8,780 bases of DNA from contig CAJWLW010000199.1 of NCBI GenBank assembly GCA_913042885.1, positions 1-8,780 of the forward strand, written 5' to 3'. Source of the DNA: an uncultured Lentisphaeria bacterium. GTDB taxonomy: Bacteria; Verrucomicrobiota; Lentisphaeria; JABSQK01; CAJWLW01. Below, in pieces: positions 1 through 5,488 of the stretch (position 1 is its first letter; every line of letters starts with the position of its first letter). A program made the translations under genes and the position numbers. Under the pieces are notes generated by a model. The model was not told where the DNA came from. It did no database searches and was given only the letters and a program-made list of their open reading frames with translations.

Positions 1-411
1 CCGCTGCGCAAGGCTGCCGACAGCGACGACGCAGATTCCGTGTACCTGTTGTTGAACGCCGGCGCTGATGTGGCGGCAGCGGATACCGCCGGCGAGACCG
101 CTTTGCACAAGGCTGCCAAGGACGGCAACGTCGACATCGCGAACGCTTTGATCACGGCGAAAGCGTCGGTGGACGCGCTCAATGAAGATGGCGAAACACC
201 ACTGTACAAAGCTTCCAGCAGAGGTCATAACGAGGTCATCGAGATCTTGCTCGCCGCCGGTGCCAAGGTGAACCTGAGCAACGATGACGACGAGACCCCT
301 CTCGACATTGCCATCGAGAGGAACCGGATTGAAACGATTCCCGTTCTCAAGGACGCCGGCGGCAAGGCCAACCAGGACCACACCGAAGACGACCAGGCCC
401 AGAACCCGTAG
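1..411 (+). CDS. Ankyrin-repeat protein, 3' part
   Basis: The reading frame is open from the first base, so the gene begins outside the window; the GTG at 40 lies inside a repeat and is not a credible start. The visible 136 residues hold about four ankyrin repeats of roughly 33 residues, with the typical pattern of ETALHKAAKDGN, ETPLYKASSRGH and ETPLDIAIERNR helices and AGADV/AGAKV turns. The last repeat is degenerate and is followed by a short acidic polar tail (HTEDDQAQNP) ending at TAG 409-411. Ankyrin repeats are protein-binding scaffolds; no partner or enzymatic domain is visible here. Whether the full protein has a signal peptide or another domain upstream cannot be seen. The following gene has its own promoter, so an operon is unlikely. 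Family certain, role unknown. Confidence 0.9.
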   Translation, partial: PLRKAADSDDADSVYLLLNAGADVAAADTAGETALHKAAKDGNVDIANALITAKASVDALNEDGETPLYKASSRGHNEVIEILLAAGAKVNLSNDDDETPLDIAIERNRIETIPVLKDAGGKANQDHTEDDQAQNP

Positions 412-421
412 GCCTCCAGGT

Positions 422-512
422 GCGTTCAGGGTATTTACTCGCAGTCGCACTCGAATTGGTGCCATGAGGCGTGCGGTTACGACGTTTTGAATCTTCAAAG
501 TGGCCTGAACGC
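422..512 (+). other. Possible folded RNA region in the intergenic gap
   Basis: A perfect 9-base inverted repeat, GCGTTCAGG at 422-430 and CCTGAACGC at 504-512, encloses two smaller ones: CGCAC 446-450 with GTGCG 471-475 (extendable by two wobble pairs and one A-U pair) and TTTGAATCTTCAAA at 486-499. Drawn together they make a three-way junction. No known riboswitch or sRNA family is recognised. A perfect 9-base match in a gap this short is somewhat unlikely by chance, but the inner helices are short. It could be the 3' untranslated end of the ankyrin gene transcript. Confidence 0.3.
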
Positions 513-524
513 TGAACACTTTTT
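497..524 (+). terminator. Weak intrinsic terminator after the ankyrin gene
   Basis: AAAGTG at 497-502 pairs with CACTTT at 517-522 around a 14-base loop, and the run TTTTTCC follows directly. The stem is AT-rich and the loop is large, so it would be a weak terminator. It sits between the ankyrin gene and the promoter of the next gene, which is the expected place. It uses bases that also take part in the hairpin at 486-499, so the two cannot form together. Confidence 0.35.
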
Positions 525-536
525 CCTTCTTCCATC

Positions 537-565
537 TTGACACCGGGCGCTTCTCCAAGAATAGT
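537..565 (+). promoter_or_regulatory. Sigma-70 type promoter of the Rrf2-cysDN run
   Basis: The -35 box TTGACA at 537-542 matches consensus perfectly. With a 17-base spacer the -10 is AATAGT at 560-565 (4 of 6 matches to TATAAT). TAGTAT at 562-567 is an alternative with a 19-base spacer. Transcription would begin near 572, giving a leader of about 28 bases before the GTG at 600. The weak -10 beside a strong -35 fits a promoter whose output is set by a regulator. Confidence 0.6.
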
Positions 566-588
566 ATATAAAACACACATAGTTTATT
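560..588 (+). promoter_or_regulatory. Candidate operator: AT-rich dyad over the -10 box
   Basis: AATAGTATAT at 560-569 and ATAGTTTATT at 579-588 form an imperfect inverted repeat (7 of 10 positions) around a 9-base centre. The same stretch also reads as a direct repeat, ATAGTATAT at 561-569 and ATAGTTTAT at 579-587. It overlaps the -10 and the start region, so a bound protein would block transcription. Rrf2-family regulators such as CymR and IscR bind dyads of about this length, and the first gene downstream is an Rrf2 protein, so autoregulation is the natural guess. No match to a defined Rrf2 site is claimed. Confidence 0.35.
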
Positions 589-592
589 GGAG
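589..592 (+). promoter_or_regulatory. Ribosome binding site deciding the GTG start at 600
   Basis: GGAG at 589-592 lies 7 bases before the GTG at 600. It selects this start over the TTG at 537 in the same frame, which coincides with the -35 box and would add 21 residues not found in the family. Confidence 0.7.
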
Positions 593-599
593 TTTTGCT

Positions 600-1019
600 G
601 TGAAGCTGTCGAAACAGACTCAGTACGGCTTGCAGATCCTCTTGCAGCTCGCCAGGCACGCACGAACCAGCCAACTGGCGACCGGCAAGCAGATCGCACG
701 ACAACAGAGCGTCAACGAGCCGTATGTCGAACAACTGGTTGCCCCGCTGAAACGCGGCGGCCTCGTCCAGACCGTGCGCGGACGGCACGGCGGCTACACC
801 CTCGGTAAAGCCCCTGGACAGATCACAGTGCTCGATGTCATCGAATCCTTCGAGGGCAGTCTCGAACTGGTCAATGACGACAACCGGACCGCCAACGGTG
901 CAGGTGTCGAGATTGTCTGGCGGCACCTTGCTGTCGGCCTGCGCGAAGCTGCTGCCGGTATCACCCTCGCATCGATTCTCGAAAACCAGAATGAAGGCAT
1001 GCCCGACTACATCATATAG
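600..1019 (+). CDS. Rrf2-family transcriptional regulator, cysteine-free
   Basis: A 139-residue DNA-binding protein of the Rrf2 family (relatives: IscR, NsrR, CymR). Translated from GTG 600 it opens with MKLSKQTQYGL, the usual family N-terminus (IscR-like MKLSTKGRYGL). A winged helix-turn-helix follows: helix region VNEPYVEQLVAPLKRGGLV at about 38-56 and the wing VRGRHGGYTLGK at 59-70. The family's iron-sulfur members carry three cysteines near residues 90-105; this protein has none anywhere, so it cannot hold such a cluster by cysteine ligands. The TAG stop at 1017-1019 merges into the AGGA ribosome site of cysD, showing cotranscription. Placement immediately ahead of cysDN suggests control of sulfate assimilation, as the Rrf2 protein CymR does for cysteine metabolism in Bacillus and Staphylococcus; orthology with CymR is not established. 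Family sure, target inferred. Confidence 0.92.
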   Translation: MKLSKQTQYGLQILLQLARHARTSQLATGKQIARQQSVNEPYVEQLVAPLKRGGLVQTVRGRHGGYTLGKAPGQITVLDVIESFEGSLELVNDDNRTANGAGVEIVWRHLAVGLREAAAGITLASILENQNEGMPDYII

Positions 1020-1028
1020 GACCGTCCA

Positions 1029-1931
1029 ATGGATCAATACACACTCACTCATCTTGACGCGCTCGAATCGGAAGGGGTTCATATCATGCGCGAGGTCGCC
1101 GCGCAGTTCCAGAATCCCGTCCTGCTGTTCTCCGGCGGCAAGGACTCCATAGCCATGCTGCGCCTGGCGGAAAAGGCATTTCATCCAGCCAAGATGCCGT
1201 TTCCGGTCATGCACATCGACACCGGCCACAATTTTCCGGAAGTGCTCGAATTCCGCGACCGCTTGGTCGAACAGATGTCCGGCCGTCTGGTCGTGGCCAG
1301 CGTCGAAGAGGCCATCGCCAGAGGCATCTGTGAGGAAGCGCCTGGCCAGATCAGCCGCAACCGTCTGCAGAGTGCCACGCTGGTTGCGGCGATCAAAGAG
1401 CACAAGTTCGATGCTGCTTTCGGCGGCGGCCGGCGTGACGAGGAAAAAGCGCGCGCCAAGGAACGCATCTTTTCGTTCCGCGACGAGTTCGGCGGTTGGG
1501 ATCCGAAGAACCAGCGCCCTGAGCTGTGGAATCTATACAACGGCAACGTCCAGCAAGGCGAGAACATCCGCGTCTTTCCGCTCAGCAACTGGACGGAGCT
1601 CGATGTCTGGCAGTATCTGGCCCGTGAAAAGGTCGAGATCCCCAACATCTATTTCACCCACAAACGCCGCGTTTTCTTCCGCGACGATCAGTGGCTGAGC
1701 GAATGCGAGTACCTGCAGCCGAAGCCGAGCGAAGAGATCGTCGAAAAAGACGTCCGCTTCCGCACCGTCGGCGACATGGTCTGTACCGGTGCCATCGAGT
1801 CACGTGCTGAAACCATTGAGGAGATCATCGTCGAAGTTGCCGCTACACGCGTTTCAGAACGCGGCGGCCGGGCCGACGACCGCTTCTCCGTATCCGCTAT
1901 GGAAGACCGTAAGAAAGAAGGCTATTTCTAA
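1029..1931 (+). CDS. cysD: Sulfate adenylyltransferase subunit 2 (CysD)
   Basis: Catalytic subunit of heterodimeric ATP sulfurylase, which with the GTPase CysN makes adenosine 5'-phosphosulfate from ATP and sulfate in the cytoplasm, the first step of sulfate assimilation. The 300 residues match the family length. Visible motifs: the PP-loop SGGKDS at 35-40, HIDTGHNFPE at 62-71, the signature FGGGRRDEEKARAKER at 130-145, FPLSNWTELDVWQYL near 180-194, and the C-terminal MEDRKKEGYF at 291-300. ATG 1029 is preceded by AGGA at 1018-1021. From memory the C-terminal stretch (RTVGDMVCTGA, then ATRVSERGGRADDR) reads more like the actinobacterial type of CysD than the enteric one (SERQGR), which may mark a distinct lineage or an old transfer. 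It lies 9 bases after the regulator and 16 bases before cysN. Confidence 0.97.
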   Translation: MDQYTLTHLDALESEGVHIMREVAAQFQNPVLLFSGGKDSIAMLRLAEKAFHPAKMPFPVMHIDTGHNFPEVLEFRDRLVEQMSGRLVVASVEEAIARGICEEAPGQISRNRLQSATLVAAIKEHKFDAAFGGGRRDEEKARAKERIFSFRDEFGGWDPKNQRPELWNLYNGNVQQGENIRVFPLSNWTELDVWQYLAREKVEIPNIYFTHKRRVFFRDDQWLSECEYLQPKPSEEIVEKDVRFRTVGDMVCTGAIESRAETIEEIIVEVAATRVSERGGRADDRFSVSAMEDRKKEGYF

Positions 1932-1947
1932 ACCTGGGAAACATTAC

Positions 1948-3258
1948 ATGAGCCTCGATCACGATCATATGGAACTGCTGCGCGTCAGTACGTGCGGCAG
2001 TGTCGACGACGGCAAGAGCACGCTCATCGGCCGCATCCTTTATGACAGCAAATCCCTGTTCGACGACCAGCTCGAAGCGCTCGAACGTGTCAGCCGTTTG
2101 AAGGGCGACGAACAGGTGAACTGGGCCGACCTGACCGACGGCCTCCGGGAAGAGCAGGAGCAGGGTATCACCATCGACGTTGCCTATCGCTACTTTGCCA
2201 CGCCCAGGCGCAAGTTCATCGTCGCAGACACGCCCGGCCACGTGCAGTACACCCGCAACATGGTCACCGGCGCCTCGACCGCCAACCTGGCACTGGTGCT
2301 GGTGGATGCGCGCAACGGTGTCATCGAACAGACCCGGCGTCACTCGTACATTGCTTCACTTCTCGGCATTCCGCATCTGGTCGTTTGCATCAACAAGATG
2401 GACCTGGTTGACTATTCAGAGGCTCGTTTCGACGAGATCCGCGCCGATTTCTCGGCCTTTGCTACGAAGCTCGACATCCAGGACATCACCTGTATTCCGA
2501 TCAGCGCGCTGCACGGCGAACATGTGATCGAACCTTCGGACAAGATGCCCTGGCATTACGGCCCGTCGCTGATGGAGTTTCTCGAGACTGTACACATTGG
2601 CAGTGACCGTAACCTGACTGATGCGCGTTTCCCGGTGCAGTTCGTCATCCGCCCGCGCAGTGAAGCGCACCACGACTACCGCGGTTATGCCGGTCAGGTC
2701 GCCAGCGGCGTATTTCATGTCGGCGACGAGATCATGGTACTGCCGACCGGCATCCGTTCGACGATCAAGTCCATCGACGCCTTCGATCAGCGGCTCGACG
2801 CGGCCTACGCCTCGATGTCCGTGTCGATCCAGCTCGAGAACGATGTCGATGTCAGCCGCGGCGGCATGCTGGTGAAGCCGGACGACATTCCGTACGTCAC
2901 CAAAGAGCTCGAAGCGAAGGTGTGCTGGATGCACGAACGTCCCATGGTCATCGGCCGCAAGTACGAGATCAAGCACACGACCAGTTCGGTCAAAGCGATG
3001 TGTCAGGAGCTTTGCCACCGCGTCGACGTCAACACCCTCGAAGAAGATCACGAGAAGGAATACCTGTCACTCAACGAGGTCGGGCACGTCCGGTTCAAGC
3101 TGGCCAAGCCCCTCATGTACGACAGCTACAAGCGCAACCGCGCTTGCGGCGCCTTCATCATCGTCGACGAAGCCACCAACGGCACGGTTGGCGCGGGCAT
3201 GATCGCCGAACCCTCGCATGACGTCCCCCCGCCCGACTTCGAGGGTTACGTGATCTGA
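1948..3258 (+). CDS. cysN: Sulfate adenylyltransferase subunit 1, GTPase (CysN)
   Basis: Regulatory GTPase subunit of ATP sulfurylase; GTP hydrolysis drives APS formation by CysD. The start is ATG 1948 with GGGAA at 1936-1940, 7 bases ahead; reading further upstream in this frame runs into cysD. The 436-residue product has the translation-factor GTPase motifs in order: G1 GSVDDGKST 17-25, G2 around GITID 73-77, G3 DTPGH 94-98, G4 NKMD 149-152, G5 SAL 186-188, then EF-Tu-like beta-barrel domains. It ends at DFEGYVI, about where the APS kinase (CysC) half starts in fused CysNC proteins, so this is a stand-alone CysN and is a little shorter than the roughly 475 residues of the enteric protein. 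No cysC, cysH or cysI gene is in the window, so what happens to APS next cannot be read here. Confidence 0.96.
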   Translation: MSLDHDHMELLRVSTCGSVDDGKSTLIGRILYDSKSLFDDQLEALERVSRLKGDEQVNWADLTDGLREEQEQGITIDVAYRYFATPRRKFIVADTPGHVQYTRNMVTGASTANLALVLVDARNGVIEQTRRHSYIASLLGIPHLVVCINKMDLVDYSEARFDEIRADFSAFATKLDIQDITCIPISALHGEHVIEPSDKMPWHYGPSLMEFLETVHIGSDRNLTDARFPVQFVIRPRSEAHHDYRGYAGQVASGVFHVGDEIMVLPTGIRSTIKSIDAFDQRLDAAYASMSVSIQLENDVDVSRGGMLVKPDDIPYVTKELEAKVCWMHERPMVIGRKYEIKHTTSSVKAMCQELCHRVDVNTLEEDHEKEYLSLNEVGHVRFKLAKPLMYDSYKRNRACGAFIIVDEATNGTVGAGMIAEPSHDVPPPDFEGYVI

Positions 3259-3279
3259 GCGGGACTGATGGCGGCACTC

Positions 3280-3301
3280 GGCCGCACGCGAAATGCGGAC
3301 C
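3280..3301 (+). terminator. GC hairpin after cysN, no T tract
   Basis: GG CCGCA at 3280-3286 pairs with TGCGG-A-CC at 3294-3301 around the loop CGCGAAA, with one bulged A. It begins 21 bases after the cysN stop. No run of T follows, so it is not a standard intrinsic terminator; it may be a 3'-end stabilising hairpin, part of a Rho-dependent end, or part of the leader of the next gene. Confidence 0.3.
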
Positions 3302-3338
3302 GGGAATCGAATGGCGTCACGATAAGCGTTGAAAAGTG

Positions 3339-3352
3339 GTCCGATGGCGGAC
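3339..3352 (+). promoter_or_regulatory. Small hairpin in the leader region of metXW
   Basis: GTCCG at 3339-3343 and CGGAC at 3348-3352 form a perfect 5-bp stem with an ATGG loop. GGTCCG at 3338-3343 can instead pair with CGGACC at 3296-3301 in the cysN-proximal hairpin, so two exclusive folds are possible. The rest of the 199-base gap between cysN and metXW (3259-3457) holds no clear promoter; TATGCT at 3415-3420 is the best -10-like hexamer and lacks a good -35. No SAM or SAH riboswitch pattern is recognised. Confidence 0.25.
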
Positions 3353-3457
3353 AAATGCCTGCGGAAAGAATAGCAGTAGGGGTTTTCGTTCAGGTCCCGA
3401 CGGAATAAGTTGTCTATGCTCGAGTAGAGTTTGCACTGTTCCTATTGCGTATCGCGT

Positions 3458-5200
3458 ATGTCAAAGACCATCGTTCAGACCCAAGATATCCAGCTCGACC
3501 TGCCGCCGGACGGTTTGCAGCTTAGCGACGGCAAGGTGCTCACCGAAGTGACTGTTGCGTACGAGGCGTACGGCACACTGGCGGCCGACGGCCGGAACGC
3601 GATCTATGTTTGCCACGCGCTCACCGGAGATGCGCACGCCGCCTTCTACCACGCCGAAGACGACCGTGACCCCGGCTGGTGGGACGAACTGATTGGGCCG
3701 GGCAAAGGCATCGATACGGATCGTTACTACGTTGTCTGTGCCAACATTCTTGGCGGCTGCAAAGGCACGACAGGCCCGTGCTCGACCAACCCGGCAACCG
3801 GCAAGCCATACGGCACCGACTTTCCGCTGATCACGATCCGTGACGTCGTGCAGGTGCAGAAACTGCTGCTGGACCAGCTCGGCATCTCCGAGCTGTACGC
3901 CGTGATTGGCGGCTCGCTCGGCGGCATGCAGGCGCTCGAGTGGGCAGTGCGTTTTCCGGACTATGTCAAACGCTGTATCTGCGTGGCGTCCGGCGTCAAC
4001 CTGTCGCCACAGGCCCTGACCTTCGACATTATCGGCCGTTCGGAGATCGAGTCGGATCCGAACTGGGCGGGTGGTGATTACTACGACAAATCCGAGGGCC
4101 CGGCGGCCGGCCTGTCGCGGGCTCGGCAAATCGGCCATGTGACCTATCTGTCTTCGGCGGCGATGGCGACCAAGTTCGGCCGGGACGAACGGGCGTCGCC
4201 GTACCCCGGGCAGTCCAGTTTGTTTTCGACGAACTTCCAGATCGAGTCGTATCTGAACCACCAAGGCTCCAAGTTCGTCAAGCGTTTCGATGCCAATTCA
4301 TACTTGTATATCAGCCGGATGATGGACATGTTCGATCTGGTCGCGGAGTTCGGCAGCCTCGCCGAGGCGTTTCGCGACGCGAAGTCGAAGTTCCTGATCG
4401 TCTCGATCAGTTCCGACTGGTTGTTCCCGCCGGGGCAGCAGCTGGACATTGTCGAGAATCTCGTGGCTGCGCGCAAGAACGTCAGTTATTTCCAGATCGA
4501 CTCGGCATACGGGCATGATGCTTTCCTGCTCGAGTATGAAACGCTGGGGCGTGCCGTTGATGCCTTTCTCAATGGTGCCGATCCGTCTACAGTCAACGGT
4601 TCCGACAACCTGGTCGACAGGGAGCTGATCTGCGAGATGATCGAGCCGGAAACCCGGGTCCTCGACGTCGGCAGCGGCGGTGGCGAGATGATGCTGGCTT
4701 TGACGAAACAGCGGAACGTAACGGGGATCTGCCTCGACCTCGGTTTCAACGAAATCGTCGAGTGCATGAGCAAAGGCCTGCCGGCAATTCAACTTGATGC
4801 TGACGAAGGGCTGAAGCGCATTGCCTCCGACGCCTTCGACTGCGTCCTGCTGAATCAAACGATCCAGCAGTTGCACAGCGCACTGGACACCATCCGGCAC
4901 ATGCTGCGCATCGCGCCGACCTGTGTTGTCGGCTTCCCGAACTTCGCGTATTATCGTTGCCGTCTATCGGTATTGTTAGGGCGGTTGCCGGTGTCCAAGA
5001 CGTTGCCGTTCGAGTGGTACGAGACGCCAAACATACACTTGGTCACGGTCGACGAATTTCGGCAACTGTGTCGCAAGAATGATATCCACATCGCCGACAT
5101 CCGGTTTTTGGCAGAGACGGTGATGGGCCGGTTGCTGATAGCGATCGGCGGGGTCAACCTTGGGAGTGAACGTGGGCTCGTGAAGCTCACTCGCGCCTGA
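3458..5200 (+). CDS. metX: Homoserine O-acyltransferase MetX fused to MetW
   Basis: A 580-residue fusion. Residues 1 to about 375 are MetX, an alpha/beta-hydrolase that acylates the homoserine hydroxyl in methionine synthesis. The catalytic triad is visible: Ser153 in GGSLGGMQ (151-158), Asp320 in SSDWLFPP, His353 in YGHDAF. CHALTGDAH at 52-60 and GGCKGTTGP at 99-107 resemble the acetyl-CoA type; succinyl types usually read GSC.GSTGP (from memory). From about residue 385 the protein is MetW: SAM-site motif VLDVGSGGGE at 401-410 (usual MetW: VLDLGCGDGE), FDCVLLNQTIQ near 460-470, and the signature block 493-528 with FPNF, LPFEWYETPNIHL. A short linker rich in G, S, D and N joins them, with no stop or frameshift. 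The chosen start is ATG 3458, giving MSKTIVQTQ as in the family; TTG 3431 would add nine residues. No Shine-Dalgarno is visible before it. Separate metX-metW gene pairs are common in proteobacteria. Confidence 0.95.
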   Translation: MSKTIVQTQDIQLDLPPDGLQLSDGKVLTEVTVAYEAYGTLAADGRNAIYVCHALTGDAHAAFYHAEDDRDPGWWDELIGPGKGIDTDRYYVVCANILGGCKGTTGPCSTNPATGKPYGTDFPLITIRDVVQVQKLLLDQLGISELYAVIGGSLGGMQALEWAVRFPDYVKRCICVASGVNLSPQALTFDIIGRSEIESDPNWAGGDYYDKSEGPAAGLSRARQIGHVTYLSSAAMATKFGRDERASPYPGQSSLFSTNFQIESYLNHQGSKFVKRFDANSYLYISRMMDMFDLVAEFGSLAEAFRDAKSKFLIVSISSDWLFPPGQQLDIVENLVAARKNVSYFQIDSAYGHDAFLLEYETLGRAVDAFLNGADPSTVNGSDNLVDRELICEMIEPETRVLDVGSGGGEMMLALTKQRNVTGICLDLGFNEIVECMSKGLPAIQLDADEGLKRIASDAFDCVLLNQTIQQLHSALDTIRHMLRIAPTCVVGFPNFAYYRCRLSVLLGRLPVSKTLPFEWYETPNIHLVTVDEFRQLCRKNDIHIADIRFLAETVMGRLLIAIGGVNLGSERGLVKLTRA

Positions 5201-5265
5201 GGAATTGCAAACCAGCATCCCCCCGTAGACGACCGTTCCACGGAAAGGCACGCGTAGAGGGGAAG

Positions 5266-5342
5266 TGGCACTCCGGCCTGGACTCGAACCAGGGACCCAC
5301 AGCTTAGAAGGCTGTTGCTCTATCCAACTGAGCTACCGGAGC
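5266..5342 (-). tRNA. tRNA-Arg (anticodon TCT)
   Basis: On the minus strand a complete 77-base cloverleaf can be drawn: acceptor GCTCCGG with CCGGAGT (first pair G-U), D stem GCTC/GAGC, anticodon stem ACAGC/GCTGT with loop CTTCTAA, variable region GGGTC, T stem CCTGG/CCAGG with loop TTCGAGT, discriminator G and encoded CCA (5266-5268). The anticodon TCT (AGA on the plus strand at 5306-5308) reads AGA and AGG arginine codons. Length and layout match the E. coli tRNA-Arg(UCU) as I recall it. It converges on metXW. A fragment of an apparent plus-strand reading frame over it is not a gene. Confidence 0.97.
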
Positions 5343-5364
5343 ACATCGAAAATCGTTGCCGCCA

Positions 5365-5395
5365 ATAATATCGGCACAGACCTCCGCCAATGCAA
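5365..5395 (-). promoter_or_regulatory. Possible promoter of the tRNA-Arg gene
   Basis: On the minus strand TTGCAT (5390-5395) and TATTAT (5365-5370) are separated by 19 bases, longer than ideal. Transcription would begin about 15-20 bases before the tRNA 5' end at 5342, which is a reasonable leader. Weak by itself; supported mainly by position. Confidence 0.25.
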
Positions 5396-5430
5396 TCCTG
5401 CTTCGCTGCGCACACCTTGCAATGGTCAGG

Positions 5431-5448
5431 CGCTATCGTACGTTAGCG
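5431..5448. promoter_or_regulatory. 18-bp near-palindrome, candidate operator
   Basis: CGCTATCGTACGTTAGCG is symmetric at eight of nine base pairs (only the T/T pair at 5436 and 5443 fails). It ends 40 bases before the start of the TAXI lipoprotein gene, in the region where its promoter must lie; TTGCAA at 5417-5422 is a possible -35. Strong symmetry without a T tract suggests a protein-binding site rather than a terminator. No regulator is assigned. Confidence 0.4.
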
Positions 5449-5475
5449 GGCACTTTACTTGAATGACAACAATCG

Positions 5476-5483
5476 AAAGGAGA
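5476..5483 (+). promoter_or_regulatory. Strong ribosome binding site of the TAXI gene
   Basis: AAAGGAGA lies 5 bases before ATG 5489. It picks this start over the in-frame start at 5459, which would put ten polar residues ahead of the lipoprotein signal peptide. Confidence 0.8.
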
Positions 5484-5488
5484 ATCCT

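Noticed and set aside
495..1403. A 302-codon open frame on the minus strand across the Rrf2 gene and the start of cysD
   Set aside because: It lies antisense to two genes with clear family motifs, has no recognisable domain or ribosome site, and long antisense frames are common in GC-rich coding sequence.
3344..3373. A 9-codon frame (MADKCLRKE) ahead of metXW, considered as an attenuation leader peptide
   Set aside because: It has only the initiator Met and one Cys codon, no ribosome site, and no terminator follows it.
3461..4264. A 267-codon open frame on the minus strand inside metXW
   Set aside because: Antisense to the catalytic MetX core; composition is arginine and valine rich as expected of a shadow frame.
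5201..5265. CCGT-TCC-ACGG hairpin and CCCC/GGGG pairing between metXW and the tRNA, considered as a terminator
   Set aside because: The stem is 4 bp, the outer pairing is distant, and there is no T tract on either strand.
5266..5342. tRNA-Arg as an integration site of a mobile element
   Set aside because: No integrase, no repeat of the tRNA 3' end and no phage or island gene was seen in the window.
5265..5462. A short plus-strand frame resembling the common 'LRPGLEPGTHSLEGCCSIQLSYRS' type of false gene
   Set aside because: It is the antisense translation of the tRNA-Arg gene, a well-known source of spurious small proteins.
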